A stretch of DNA of 64,000 nt, taken from positions 124,001 through 188,000 of the forward strand of contig NZ_QJTI01000002.1 in the NCBI RefSeq assembly GCF_003217325.1, written 5' to 3'. A program made the translations under genes and the position numbers. Source of the DNA: Rhodopseudomonas faecalis. GTDB lineage: Bacteria > Pseudomonadota > Alphaproteobacteria > Rhizobiales > Xanthobacteraceae. Positions within the stretch are counted from its first letter, which is position 1. Every line of letters starts with the position of its first letter. The notes under the pieces are model-generated. The model was not told where the DNA came from and ran no database searches. It was given only the letters and a program-made list of their open reading frames with translations. Below are positions 53,701 to 62,360 of the stretch, piece after piece.

Positions 53701-54633
53701 CTCGGCCCGGCGCAAGTGATTGCACTCGATCTGCCGATGCTCGACAGCGTCGAGCCGGCGACGCTGACGCGGCTGGCGGTGTTTGCTGATCCCTGGCCGG
53801 GCGAGATGACGATCTGGACCTCGCCGGATGGTTCGAGCTTTGCACCGGCGGCGGTGGCGCGCGCGCCGTGCACCATCGGCGAGACGCTCGATCCGTTGCC
53901 GGCAGGGCCGCTGGCGCTGTGGGATCGCGGCACTTCGTTCCGCGTTCGGTTGTCGAGCGGCACGCTGGCCTCGATCGCGGACGCTCTTGTTTTCGATGGC
54001 GGCAACGCCGCGGCGATCGGCACGCCGGCAGGCTGGGAAGTGCTGCAATTCGGTTCAGCCGAGCTGGTCGATCACGACACCTATCGTTTGTCGCGGCTGC
54101 TGCGTGGTCAGCTCGGCAGCGAGCAGGCGATGGTGCCGATGCTGCCGGCCGGCGCGCCGCTCGTGCTGCTCGATCGCAATCTGGTGGCGCTGGCGCGAGG
54201 ACGCGAAGCACTCGGCCGGCCGATAGCGGTGCGGGTTGCCGCCACGGGCCGAAGCCATGACGACGTGATGGCGTCAGCGCTGACCGTCACGCCAGGGCCA
54301 ACCGCACTGCGGCCGCTGGCACCGGCGCATCTGAGGGCGCAGCGGACCGGCGCCGGCGTGCAGCTGTCGTGGATACGGCGCAGCCGGGTCGATGCCGATA
54401 GCTGGAGCGGCGAAGTGCCGCTCGGCGAAGACAGCGAAGCCTATCTGCTGGAAATCCTGGCCGGCAGCACCGTAGTGCGCAGCATCAGCTGCACCGCGCC
54501 GCAAGCTCTGTACCCGGCGGCGCAGGAAGTCGCCGATTTCGGCGGGCCGCAGACGCAATTGCAGGTGCGGGTCGCGCAGCTGTCGGCGGCAGTCGGCGCC
54601 GGCTTCGCTACCACGCGGCTGCTGACGCTGTGA
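50785..54633 (+). CDS. large baseplate megatron / host-specificity protein (GTA g15)
   Basis: The 1282-residue product has a hydrophobic Gly/Ala-rich N-terminus (about 1-45), then EGAPIARVYGRARLAGQVIWATALEE. A glycoside-hydrolase-like TIM-barrel region follows (about 400-720, including GLRVTLYPFVMMDIAPGN, LLIGSELKALT, GIDYYAPLADWRDGG and IWLTELGCPAVDKG). Then come the tip-attachment-J-like rift barrels and a C-terminal domain ending in VGAGFATTRLLTL. This is the g15 architecture of RcGTA. It is one unbroken frame and the longest gene in the window. Confidence 0.93.
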   Translation: MMAALVLSVAGGAVGALFGPIGAIAGRLAGALVGNALDRSLFGAERSVEGPRLADLDVMASTEGAPIARVYGRARLAGQVIWATALEEVVTVQRSSGGKGGGGGGQSVTTTTYSYFANFAVGLCEGEIAQVGRIWADGRPLDRSQFAIRVHRGGEQQQPDELIVAREGAANAPAYRGLAYVVFERMALQDFGNRIPQLSFEIIRPVGALERMVRAVTLIPGSTEFGYAPSTVVQLRGYGSSAPENRHVSTAASDVEAALDELQTLCPNLTRVAVVVAWFGTDLRAGQCRVRPGIDNLSKVTWPLSWSVDGVSRTFAYQVSQVDGRPAYGGTPSDDSVRQLISELKARGLRVTLYPFVMMDIAPGNALPDPWTGAASQPAYPWRGRITCDPAPGRPGSPQGSAAAASQVAAFFTGGDWNYRRMVLHYARLSRDAGGVDALLIGSELKALTRVRSGSGVYPAVSALVSLAAEVKAIVGSSTLVSYGADWTEYGADVVTPDASELRFPLDALWASPAIDAVGIDYYAPLADWRDGGDHLDAAGSASIYERDYLAGNLRGGEAYDWYYADQAGRMAQQRLPITDGLGKPWLYRPKDLWNWWGSAHYERVGGVELTTPTAWTPMSKPIWLTELGCPAVDKGANQPSVFPDPKSSENFAPHFSSGERDDLMQRRYLEAVLGSFDPAFGASAAFNPLSPRYGGRMVEPSAIYLWTWDARPFPAFPAAEQVWSDAANWQTGHWLTGRLGGAPLDALVGAILEDAGVDGVDASSLRELCDGYVVDRPMTPRAMIEPLAMAFAFDASAASGTLRFLPRGGLPKAEFGEHDLVLPDNGAPLRLTRAQESELPREMSIGFSDADTDYRRTAVRSRRLVGGASRMLHADLAVISSSEAAIRRAEITLQDVWAGRDSAQFALGRAHIGLVPGDVVALTVQQRRGLYEITELIDTDYRVVKARSIDPSVFAAPLPVPRRLAPDMPAALGPAQVIALDLPMLDSVEPATLTRLAVFADPWPGEMTIWTSPDGSSFAPAAVARAPCTIGETLDPLPAGPLALWDRGTSFRVRLSSGTLASIADALVFDGGNAAAIGTPAGWEVLQFGSAELVDHDTYRLSRLLRGQLGSEQAMVPMLPAGAPLVLLDRNLVALARGREALGRPIAVRVAATGRSHDDVMASALTVTPGPTALRPLAPAHLRAQRTGAGVQLSWIRRSRVDADSWSGEVPLGEDSEAYLLEILAGSTVVRSISCTAPQALYPAAQEVADFGGPQTQLQVRVAQLSAAVGAGFATTRLLTL

Positions 54634-54658
54634 TCTCTCTTGCCATGTGAGGCTGTTG

Positions 54659-56101
54659 ATGACCGACACCGCCAATCTCGCTTTGCCGCTGATCGAAGCA
54701 GGCCAAGCGCAAAAGCATGTCACCCATAATGAAGCGCTGCGCATTCTCGATGCCGCGATTCAGATCGCAGTGCGCGACCGCAATCGCAGCGCGCCGCCGG
54801 CCGCGCCATCGGATGGTGATCGTCATATCGTCGGCACCGGCGCCAGCGGCGCCTGGAGCGGCAAAGACAATGCCGTCGCCACGTTTCAGAACAACGCCTG
54901 GGCGTTCTTGCAGCCGCGCGCGGGCTGGTGCGTGTGGTCGATCGCCGATGAAGCGATGATCGTGTTCGACGGCACGCAATGGCGCGATGTTCGCACCCTC
55001 GCGCTCGACAATCTCGTTCGGCTCGGAGTCAACACCAGCGCCGATTCCTGGAACAAGCTGTGCGCGAAATCGAACGCGGTGCTGTTCGCCGCGATCGATC
55101 CTGGCAGCGGTGGCAGCGGCGACGTGCGGCTGCAACTCTCCAAACAGAACACCGGCAACACCGCGTCGGTGCTGTTTGCCAATAATTATTCCGGTCGGGC
55201 GGAATTCGGCCTCGCCGGGGATGATGATTTTCGCTTCAAGGTCTCGCCCGATGGCGCGACTTGGATCGAAGCCTTGGTGATCGAACGCAGCAGCGGCCGG
55301 CTGCGCTTTCCGGTGAATGGCGGGCCGCGCGAAGTGCTGAGCGCCGATCGCAGCTATTTTGTGCGCCCCGACGGCAATGACGGCAATTCTGGGCTGGTCA
55401 ACAATGCTGCTGGCGCGTTCCGCACCGTGCAGCGCGCCATCGATGTGGTGTGGGGCTCGCTCGATCTCGCCCGCTTCAACGTCACCATTCAGCTCGCCGC
55501 GGGTAGCTATAGCGGTGGCGTGCAGGTGTCCGGCTTCCTGCCCGGGCGCGGCACGGTCACGATCCGCGGCGACACCGCCGCGCCCGGCAATGTCACGCTC
55601 GCGGTCGCTGGCGCTCATGCCATTGCGGTCAGTCACGGCGCGGTGCTGGCGCTGGCCGGGCTGAAACTTAGCACCACCGGCAGCGGCGCTGGTGTCGCGG
55701 CTTTGACCGGCGGCGTGGTGACGCTGAGCGGCGCCATGGAGTTCGGTGCGGTCGCAGGGCCTGCGCATCTTCATGCCGATAGCGGCGGCAAGATCATCGC
55801 CGCCGTGAACTACACGATCAGCGGTGCGGCGGCCGCCCATGCCGCGGCCATCAACACCGGCATGGTGCAGGTGACGGGCGGCACGCTGACGCTGGCCGGC
55901 ACCCCGGCCTTTACGAATTTTGCAGCCGCGAGTTTGCTCGGCCTAGTGCAGATCAGCGGCGTCAGCTTCGCCGGTTCGGGCGCGACCGGCGTGCGTTATC
56001 GCGCATCGGGCAATGGCGTCGTCAATTGCAACGGCGGCGGCGCCAATTATCTGCCGGGCAACGCGGCGGGCACCACCGCGACCGGCGGCCAATATCTCTG
56101 A
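54659..56101 (+). CDS. DUF2793/right-handed beta-helix tail fibre protein
   Basis: The 480-residue product has an N-terminal DUF2793 module (NLALPLIEAGQAQKHVTHNEALRILDAAIQ, AWAFLQPRAGWCVWSIADE), then a linker. From about residue 240 come repeated short beta strands (SYFVRPDGNDGNSG, TIQLAAGSYSGGVQVSGF, VTIRGDTAAPGNV) typical of a right-handed beta-helix. It likely binds the recipient surface, possibly a polysaccharide. It follows g15 and precedes the lysis genes. The cell-binding role is inference. Confidence 0.8.
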   Translation: MTDTANLALPLIEAGQAQKHVTHNEALRILDAAIQIAVRDRNRSAPPAAPSDGDRHIVGTGASGAWSGKDNAVATFQNNAWAFLQPRAGWCVWSIADEAMIVFDGTQWRDVRTLALDNLVRLGVNTSADSWNKLCAKSNAVLFAAIDPGSGGSGDVRLQLSKQNTGNTASVLFANNYSGRAEFGLAGDDDFRFKVSPDGATWIEALVIERSSGRLRFPVNGGPREVLSADRSYFVRPDGNDGNSGLVNNAAGAFRTVQRAIDVVWGSLDLARFNVTIQLAAGSYSGGVQVSGFLPGRGTVTIRGDTAAPGNVTLAVAGAHAIAVSHGAVLALAGLKLSTTGSGAGVAALTGGVVTLSGAMEFGAVAGPAHLHADSGGKIIAAVNYTISGAAAAHAAAINTGMVQVTGGTLTLAGTPAFTNFAAASLLGLVQISGVSFAGSGATGVRYRASGNGVVNCNGGGANYLPGNAAGTTATGGQYL

Positions 56102-56138
56102 GCCGCCGCGCCCATCACCCCACATTTTGGAGAACATC

Positions 56139-56939
56139 ATGGAGGCGTCTTACGACGACGCGCTGGCGCGTCTCTTCGCCCATGAGGGCGGCTATAGTCA
56201 CCATCCCTCAGATCCGGGCGGCCCGACCAAATACGGCATCACGCTTGCTGACTATGCGGCGTTCAAGCGCCGCAAGGTCACGGCCGCCGATGTCAAGGCG
56301 ATGCCGCTCGCCGATGCCAAGGCGATCTATCGCAATAAATATTGGAGCGCGCTGCGCTGTTCCGAGCTGCCGGCCGGGCTCGATTATGCCTTGTTCGATT
56401 ACGGCGTGAATTCCGGGATTGGCCGTGCGGCGCGGGTGCTGCGCCGGCTGCTGGCGTTGCCGGACAGCAGTGCGGCGGTGAATGATGCGGTGATCGCCGC
56501 GGTGGCGACGCGCGACAGCGCCGCGCTGGTGGCGGCGCTGTGCGATGAGCGGCTGCGGTTCTTGAAGTCGCTGCGCACCTGGCCGGTGTTCGGCAAGGGC
56601 TGGGGACGCCGCGTTGCCGAGGTGCGCGCGGCGGCATTGGCGATGGCGCGCGGCGCTGCCGCCGCCGCACCGAAGGCGTCCACCAAGGGCAAAGGCGCTG
56701 TGCCGCCCGCGCAGCCGGTGCGGCAGGTGGCGGCGCCGCTCGCGGCGGCGGGCAGTACCGTCGCCCTCATCGATCCTTCATTGATTGCCGCACACCCGGT
56801 CGAGACCGCGCTGATCGCATTCGCCGTGCTGGTGATCGCGGCGGCTGTGATCGTGCTGCTGCGGCGCCGGCGTGTGATCCGCCAGCAGCAACCGATGCCG
56901 GGCACCGTGTCACTCCCGATCGTCACTGCGTCGGCCTGA
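56139..56939 (+). CDS. GH108-type endolysin with C-terminal membrane segment
   Basis: The 266-residue product has the GH108 N-acetylmuramidase start DDALARLFAHEGGYSHHPSDPGGPTKYGIT, with the catalytic Glu in HEGGY, and WSALRCSELPAGLDYALFDYGVNSGIGRAAR. The C-terminal part carries an Ala/Lys-rich linker and one transmembrane helix (VETALIAFAVLVIAAAVIVLLRR). It cuts glycan strands, so it probably releases particles by host lysis. A membrane tether on an endolysin is uncommon. GGAGA precedes the ATG. Confidence 0.88.
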   Translation: MEASYDDALARLFAHEGGYSHHPSDPGGPTKYGITLADYAAFKRRKVTAADVKAMPLADAKAIYRNKYWSALRCSELPAGLDYALFDYGVNSGIGRAARVLRRLLALPDSSAAVNDAVIAAVATRDSAALVAALCDERLRFLKSLRTWPVFGKGWGRRVAEVRAAALAMARGAAAAAPKASTKGKGAVPPAQPVRQVAAPLAAAGSTVALIDPSLIAAHPVETALIAFAVLVIAAAVIVLLRRRRVIRQQQPMPGTVSLPIVTASA

Positions 56940-56974
56940 TCGCTTTTTCCACCCCGCAACATGGAAACTTCATC

Positions 56975-57418
56975 ATGCAATGGCTCTCGACCTTGGCGGT
57001 GCTGGCCGCGCTTGCGGTCGCTTATTGGGCTTGGCTGCAGCCGCTGTTGGCACGCCGTCCGGTGCTTGCCGGTTTGCTCGCCGACTTCCACGCTACGAGC
57101 GGCTCGCTTGGGAGTCGCGCGGTCGCCGCGCTGCGCGGCTGGCGTTCGGTGCTGCTGGCACGGCTGTACTGGATCGGCGGCCTCGCGCTCGCGCTGCACG
57201 ACGCGGTGATTCCGGCGCTGGCCGGCGTCGATTGGACGCCGCTCACCACCCTGGTGCTCGGTTTCGTCGCCGAGCCTTATCGGCCGTTGCTGCTGTCGCT
57301 CGCGCTCGCCATCACCGGCGCGTTGTTTGAATGGCTGCGGCGGCTGGCAGCCGGCCCGGTCGGCGAACCGTCGCCGGCCGCTGAGTTGCAGACGCAGGCT
57401 GATCGGGGAGGGCTGTGA
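56975..57418 (+). CDS. membrane protein of unknown function in the lysis cassette
   Basis: The 147-residue product has hydrophobic segments at about 5-25, 60-80 and 90-120. No family is recognised; the position between endolysin and holin suggests an accessory lysis role (inference). The stop overlaps the holin start (TGATG). Confidence 0.6.
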   Translation: MQWLSTLAVLAALAVAYWAWLQPLLARRPVLAGLLADFHATSGSLGSRAVAALRGWRSVLLARLYWIGGLALALHDAVIPALAGVDWTPLTTLVLGFVAEPYRPLLLSLALAITGALFEWLRRLAAGPVGEPSPAAELQTQADRGGL

Positions 57419-57897
57419 TGTTGTCGGCAGTGCTCGCGGCGCTGGCCGGGCCGTTGGCCGATGGATTGCTCGGCCGTGTGATCACACTGGTGCAGAACTA
57501 TCAGAACAAGCAGCTCACCGAGGCGCAATTGCGCGCCGAGCTGGAAAAGGCGTTGGTCAGTGCAGCGGCCGAAGTGGAAAAGGAGCATGCGGAGACGCTG
57601 GCCAAGAGCTATGGCGCGTTCCTGGCCACGACGCGGCACAGTCCGCTGCTGCAGCGCGCCTTTGCCGCGGTGATCTACAGCCAGCTTGCCGTGCTGCTCT
57701 GGCATCAGCTGGGCATTCCGGCCTATGTCGCGATCGCCGGCCGGGCCTATCCGTCGTCCGGCACCACGGTGGAATGGGCCTATCTGCTGCTGGCGGCCTG
57801 TCTCGGCCTTGGCAGCGTGGTGCTGCGCGCCGGTCCCGGTGGCCGCACCTTCGCGGTGGGCCAGACCGCGGCGCCGCCGGCGGCGCGGCGGCGTTGA
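57418..57897 (+). CDS. 3TM holin-type protein of the GTA release class
   Basis: The 159-residue product has an N-terminal amphipathic region (AVLAALAGPLADGLLGRVITL), then helices with QLTEAQLRAELEKALVSAAAEVEKEHAETLAKSYG. Hydrophobic segments near residues 75-100 and 115-140 fit a three-helix holin of the kind Pfam names GTA_holin_3TM. It would make membrane lesions through which the endolysin acts. It closes the cluster. Confidence 0.7.
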   Translation: MLSAVLAALAGPLADGLLGRVITLVQNYQNKQLTEAQLRAELEKALVSAAAEVEKEHAETLAKSYGAFLATTRHSPLLQRAFAAVIYSQLAVLLWHQLGIPAYVAIAGRAYPSSGTTVEWAYLLLAACLGLGSVVLRAGPGGRTFAVGQTAAPPAARRR

Positions 57898-58022
57898 TGG
57901 CAGGATGCAGACCGCGTGAACAAAACGTAATATGACATTGCGGCACCATTCATCGCCCATTCACGCCCGATCGCCTCAGCTCCTGGCGATCGTGCCAAAT
58001 TGTTTTGTTTGCGGAGAGAATC

Positions 58023-58691
58023 TTGCGTCTGCTCGTTGTCGAAGATGATCCCGATCTCAATCGCCAGCTCACCGCCGCGCTCACCGATGCCGGCTATGCC
58101 GTCGACCGTGCGTTCGATGGCGAGGAGGGGCATTTCCTCGGCGATACCGAGCCCTATGACGCGGTGGTGCTGGATATCGGCCTGCCGAAAATGGATGGCA
58201 TTTCGGTGCTGGAAGCCTGGCGCCGCAACGGCCGGGTGATGCCGGTGCTGATTCTGACCGCGCGCGATCGCTGGAGCGACAAGGTGCAGGGCTTTGACGC
58301 CGGCGCGGACGATTATGTCGCCAAGCCGTTCCATCTTGAAGAAGTGCTGGCGCGGATCCGGGCGCTGCTGCGCCGTAGCACCGGCCACGCCCAATCTGAG
58401 CTGACCTGCGGCCCGGTGGTGCTGGACACCCGCACCGGCCGGGTCAGCGTCAATGGCGCGCCGGTCAAGATGACGTCGCATGAATATCGGCTGCTGGCCT
58501 ATCTGATGCACCATGCCGGCCGGGTGGTGTCGCGCACCGAATTGGTCGAACATCTCTACGATCAGGATTTTGACCGCGACAGCAACACCATCGAGGTGTT
58601 CGTCGGCCGGATCCGCAAGAAGCTCGATGTCGATATCATCCAAACCGTGCGCGGCCTCGGCTATCTGTTGACGCCGCCGCGTTCGACCTGA
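58023..58691 (+). CDS. feuP: OmpR-family response regulator FeuP
   Basis: The 222-residue product has a receiver with Asp in VVLDIGLPKMDG and Lys in YVAKPFH, then a winged-helix DNA-binding domain ending in NTIEVFVGRIRKKLDVDIIQTVRGLGYLL. I take the TTG at 58023 because GGAGAGA lies five bases upstream and it gives MRLLVVEDDPD. The neighbours (feuQ, cycH, cycJ) match the rhizobial feuPQ-cyc locus. In Sinorhizobium FeuP controls envelope and osmotic functions, and the regulator FeuN is encoded nearby; no feuN-like ORF is visible here. Confidence 0.85.
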   Translation: MRLLVVEDDPDLNRQLTAALTDAGYAVDRAFDGEEGHFLGDTEPYDAVVLDIGLPKMDGISVLEAWRRNGRVMPVLILTARDRWSDKVQGFDAGADDYVAKPFHLEEVLARIRALLRRSTGHAQSELTCGPVVLDTRTGRVSVNGAPVKMTSHEYRLLAYLMHHAGRVVSRTELVEHLYDQDFDRDSNTIEVFVGRIRKKLDVDIIQTVRGLGYLLTPPRST

Positions 58692-58712
58692 TGGCCGCGG
58701 GAGCGCCGTGAC

Positions 58713-60098
58713 GTGGGAGTGATGCGCGGAAGTTCGCTCGCGACGCGGCTGTTCCTGTCGGCCACGGCCTGGGTGGTGGTGGTGCTGGCGCTGACCGGCA
58801 TCGTGCTGTCCTCGGTGTATCGTCAGTCGTCCGAACGCGCCTTCGATCGCCGGCTCAATCTCTATCTGCGCACGCTGGTCGCCGAAGTTGCCACCCCGGA
58901 AGAAACCCCGGAGCGCCAGTTCCAGTCGCTTGGCGAGCCGTTGTTCGATCTGCCGTTGTCGGGCTGGTATTGGCAGGTGGCGCGCACCGATGGCGACAAA
59001 CCAGAACGGCGCGCGTCGCGCTCGCTGTGGGACCGCAAGCTGCCGCAACTCGAGCACCACGCTGACGATCTCACCGCGGCCGGGGTCCGGCTCGGTTATG
59101 TCGATGGCCCGGAAGGGCAGATTTTGCGCGTGGTCGAGCGGCCGGTCGATCTTGGCGGCGACGGCAAATATCTGGTGATGGTGGCGGGCGACGCCACCGA
59201 GATTTTCGAGGAAACCCGCACCTTCGACTACTATCTCGCCGGCACATTCGTGGCGCTGTCGATTGGCCTGGTGCTGACCACGATTTTTCAGGTGCGGTTT
59301 GGCCTCGCGCCGCTGAAACGGATTTCCGACGCGATTGCCGATGTCCGCTCCGGGCGCGCCGAGCGGCTGGTCGGTGAGTTCCCGGTGGAGATCGCGCCGC
59401 TGGCGCGCGAAACCAACGCCTTGATCGACGCCAACCGCCAGATCGTGGAGCGGGCGCGCACCCATGTCGGCAATCTCGCGCATGCGCTGAAAACGCCGCT
59501 ATCGGTGATCATCAACGAAGCCTCGGCCCATGACGCCGATCCATTCGCCGCAAAAGTGCTGGAGCAGGCCGACATGATGCGCGATCAGGTCGCCCATCAT
59601 CTGCAGCGCGCTCGGATCGCGGCGCGGGTGTCGATCATCGGCACCATCACCGAAGTCGCGCCGGTGATCGACGGCCTGCGCCGTACCATGGAAAAGATCC
59701 ACCGCAGCCGCGGGCTCGCGATCGAATGCTCGATGGCGTCCGGAGCCAGGTTCCGCGGCGAGCGTCAGGATTTTGAGGAGATGGTCGGCAATCTGATCGA
59801 CAACGCCTGCAAATGGGCGGCGGGCCGGGTGTCGATCGATGTCAGCCTGGCACCGCGCAGCGCCGCAGAATCCGAGCCGATGTTGCAAGTGGTGGTCGAT
59901 GATGACGGCCCCGGCCTGTCGCCGGCCGAGCGCGCCAAGGTGCTGCGCCGCGGCCAGCGCCTCGACGAAAGCAAGCCTGGCTCGGGTCTCGGCCTGTCGA
60001 TCGTCAATGATCTCGCCGCGCTCTATGGCGGCAGCCTGGCGCTGACCGAGGCGCCGGGCGGGGGCCTGCGCGCCGAGCTGCGCTTGCCGGCGGTGTGA
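58713..60098 (+). CDS. feuQ: sensor histidine kinase FeuQ
   Basis: The 461-residue product has transmembrane helices near residues 12-35 and 170-190 and a periplasmic sensor with FDLPLSGWYWQVA, typical of FeuQ/PhoQ-like kinases. It then has a HAMP-like linker, a HisKA site HALKTPLSV, an N box NLIDNACKWA and G boxes DDDGPGLS and GSGLGLSIVNDLAALYGG. It phosphorylates FeuP, 21 bases upstream in the same operon. GTG 58713 and ATG 58722 are both possible starts. Confidence 0.9.
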   Translation: MGVMRGSSLATRLFLSATAWVVVVLALTGIVLSSVYRQSSERAFDRRLNLYLRTLVAEVATPEETPERQFQSLGEPLFDLPLSGWYWQVARTDGDKPERRASRSLWDRKLPQLEHHADDLTAAGVRLGYVDGPEGQILRVVERPVDLGGDGKYLVMVAGDATEIFEETRTFDYYLAGTFVALSIGLVLTTIFQVRFGLAPLKRISDAIADVRSGRAERLVGEFPVEIAPLARETNALIDANRQIVERARTHVGNLAHALKTPLSVIINEASAHDADPFAAKVLEQADMMRDQVAHHLQRARIAARVSIIGTITEVAPVIDGLRRTMEKIHRSRGLAIECSMASGARFRGERQDFEEMVGNLIDNACKWAAGRVSIDVSLAPRSAAESEPMLQVVVDDDGPGLSPAERAKVLRRGQRLDESKPGSGLGLSIVNDLAALYGGSLALTEAPGGGLRAELRLPAV

Positions 60099-60215
60099 GA
60101 CCACTCAGTCCTCTTGCCGCTTTGCTGCCCCATTCCTCGCATTGGAGTAGATTAGACGGAAGTCGATGCCGTGCCGCGAGCGTGCGGTGAAACCCATGTG
60201 CGACTGAACAGAGCC

Positions 60216-60680
60216 ATGACCCAGCGGAACACCATTTTGCTGCTTGCGGCAGCTTTGGCGTTGGCCGGTTGCGATGTGACCGGCGGCAACGCGCCGGGCA
60301 CGGGCGGTTTGGTGCGCTCATTCAGCGCTTCCGGCCTGACCGGCCGCAACGAGCAGGCGGCCGCCGCCGCGGTCACGGAACTCGGCCAAGGCGATCTGCT
60401 CAGCCCCAAGATCAGCGTCAAACTCGACGATGAGGATCGCCGGCTGGCCGCACAGGCGCAGCTCGATGCGCTCGACCATGGCGTCGCCGGCGCTCCGGTG
60501 CCGTGGCGCAATCCAAGCTCTGGCAATTACGGCAATATCGTCCCAGGCCCGCCCTATAACCGGCAGGGCGCGACCTGCCGCGGTTATTCACACAGCGTCT
60601 CAATCGCAGGACAGCTCGATATCGCGCGCGGCACTGTTTGCCGCAGCGCGGAAGGCGCTTGGGCGGCGGCCGCCAGCTAG
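60216..60680 (+). CDS. small lipoprotein, RT0821/Lpp0805-type surface protein
   Basis: The 154-residue product starts MTQRNTILLLAAALALAGCDV with a lipobox (LALAGC), so it is membrane-anchored on the periplasmic side or surface. The mature part contains TGRNEQAAAAAVTELGQGDLL and a C-terminal GATCRGYSHSVSIAGQLDIARGTVCRSAEGAW with two cysteines. This resembles the RT0821/Lpp0805 family of surface proteins. It follows feuQ in the same direction. Confidence 0.7.
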   Translation: MTQRNTILLLAAALALAGCDVTGGNAPGTGGLVRSFSASGLTGRNEQAAAAAVTELGQGDLLSPKISVKLDDEDRRLAAQAQLDALDHGVAGAPVPWRNPSSGNYGNIVPGPPYNRQGATCRGYSHSVSIAGQLDIARGTVCRSAEGAWAAAAS

Positions 60681-60842
60681 CGTGATCTGAGCAGACCGGC
60701 CATTCGCGAGCACTGTGTTCCGGGTTTTCAAGACCTTCTTAACGGCAGCCCTGATACAAACCTGAGGTTGACTGAACTTTGAGTGAAGATGGGCGTGTGC
60801 CGCCATGCGGGGCACGAAACACTCATTTAAGAACCTGCGAGA

Positions 60843-62237
60843 ATGAGCCAGACATCGACCGAGCGGCTGAGAGACTATCTCGCACAGCTTCCGCCGCAGT
60901 CGCAGGCGCTGTTGATGCGCGAGTTTGAGCGGTCGTTGGAGCGCGGCGAAGACGTCACCGTTGCCAATTTCGTGCTCGGTCAGCTGCGGCAAATCGTCCG
61001 GAAGACTGACGAGCCGGCGCCGGCGCGCGGCGAGGAACCGGCTCGCGTGGTGTTCCGGCCGCTTGAGCCTTATCTGGTCGATCATGGCGGCGCGGTGCGC
61101 CCGGGACAGATCCGGCGCGGCTCACTGCCGCAGATCTGGCAATGGCTGTGCCGTGACGGCGCGCCCGAGCAGGCGCAAGCCTTTGAATCCTCTCTGAATA
61201 GCAGCCGCAATTCGGCGGAAGTGGCCCATGCCACCCGGCTGATGCAGAGCGCGGTCGCCGAAGCGATCCGCAATGTCACCGCGGTGACGCCCGGCGTCGA
61301 CAATCACCGGATTTTGGTGCGGATCGGTCCGCAGACCGTGATCGATGATCTGCGCTCGGTCGGCGCCGTGCTCAGTCACCGCGATGTGCTGGAAGCGCTG
61401 GCCGGCAAGCTGCCGAGCAATATCGGCGCGTTCGGCGACGGTCAGGTCAATTCGGTGATCGGCTCGCTCAACGTGCCGTCGCTGCAAACCGCGACCGTGC
61501 TGCCATTCGCATTGGGGCTGGTGATCGAGCGGCTGGCCTCGGCCTGGCAGATCATCCGGATTGCGGTGCGCATGGCCGCTTCCGATGACGAGCTGAAAGT
61601 GGCGGCAACCCCGTTTGGCGTTGCGGTCACCATGGCGCTGCATGACCTTGGCCACGAGGTCGCCGAACTGCGCGGCCGCATCAAACGCGCCCAGTTCCAG
61701 GATTTTGGCGAACGTCTCAAGATCGTCCACGATGGCCTGCGCGGCGTGCGCACCGAGCTTGATCTGCGCAACGATTCCAATTGGGGCCGGCAGGTCGCCG
61801 CGATCCGCGTCAGCGTCTCCGATGCGCTGAAATCGGAAATCGAGAGCGTGCCGGGCCGGGTGCGCCGGCTGCTGCGGCAGCGGCCCGACAAGGACATCAC
61901 CCCGACCATGAAGGTCGATCCGGCTGAGGTCGAAGAGGTCGAGGCGCTGATCGGCTTTGTTGCGGTGTGCCGCACCTTTGCCAGTGAGCTCGCGATCAAC
62001 GAGGTGACGCTGCGCACCTATTCGGACCTGCAGCAATATGTCGAGAAGTCGACCGAGTCGCTGGTGCAGTCGCTGCGCGGCGGCGATTCGCGGGTCAAAG
62101 CGTTCCGGCAGATGCAGATGGATGCCGCGATCCGGTTCTGCGAAGTGCTGTACGGCCGCGATTATGCCGCCACCATGAGCCGAGCGGCGGAAAACGCCCT
62201 GGTGGCGGTGGAACGCAAGGCCAGCCGCGCCAGCTGA
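60843..62237 (+). CDS. conserved hypothetical protein, 464 residues
   Basis: The protein begins MSQTSTERLRDYLAQLPPQSQALLMREFERSLERGED and is helical throughout, with no signal peptide, transmembrane segment or catalytic motif that I recognise. A conserved-looking C-terminal block is FRQMQMDAAIRFCEVLYGRDYAATMSRAAENAL. It is probably cytoplasmic and may self-associate; function unknown. It lies between the feu genes and ccmI, and the 160 bases upstream show no clear promoter. Confidence 0.65.
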   Translation: MSQTSTERLRDYLAQLPPQSQALLMREFERSLERGEDVTVANFVLGQLRQIVRKTDEPAPARGEEPARVVFRPLEPYLVDHGGAVRPGQIRRGSLPQIWQWLCRDGAPEQAQAFESSLNSSRNSAEVAHATRLMQSAVAEAIRNVTAVTPGVDNHRILVRIGPQTVIDDLRSVGAVLSHRDVLEALAGKLPSNIGAFGDGQVNSVIGSLNVPSLQTATVLPFALGLVIERLASAWQIIRIAVRMAASDDELKVAATPFGVAVTMALHDLGHEVAELRGRIKRAQFQDFGERLKIVHDGLRGVRTELDLRNDSNWGRQVAAIRVSVSDALKSEIESVPGRVRRLLRQRPDKDITPTMKVDPAEVEEVEALIGFVAVCRTFASELAINEVTLRTYSDLQQYVEKSTESLVQSLRGGDSRVKAFRQMQMDAAIRFCEVLYGRDYAATMSRAAENALVAVERKASRAS

Positions 62238-62360
62238 TCGCTTGCGGCGCAGCAAGGCCAGCCGGGGCGATAAATCGCGATTGCGCGGGCGTATCGGGCG
62301 TGGTGTAACCGATGGCACCGGAATGCCCGATCCTGACTTCTCACCCGGATCAGCCTATTG

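Larger units (their letters stand above)
38486..57897 (+). mobile_element. gene transfer agent (GTA)-like structural cluster
   Basis: About 19 kb hold, in order, a TerS-like candidate, large terminase, portal, prohead protease, capsid, connector, adaptor, DUF3168, major tail protein, gp10, tail chaperone, tape measure, g12, g13, NlpC/P60 peptidase, g15 tip protein, beta-helix fibre, endolysin and holin. That is the order of the Rhodobacter capsulatus GTA from g2 to g15, with lysis genes added. There is no integrase, replication gene or repressor, the expected state for a domesticated GTA. All phage genes are intact. GTA function in this strain is inferred, not shown. Confidence 0.85.

Noticed and set aside
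57780-59483. 567-codon open frame on the minus strand
   Set aside because: Runs across the holin, feuP and feuQ on the other strand with no recognisable domain.
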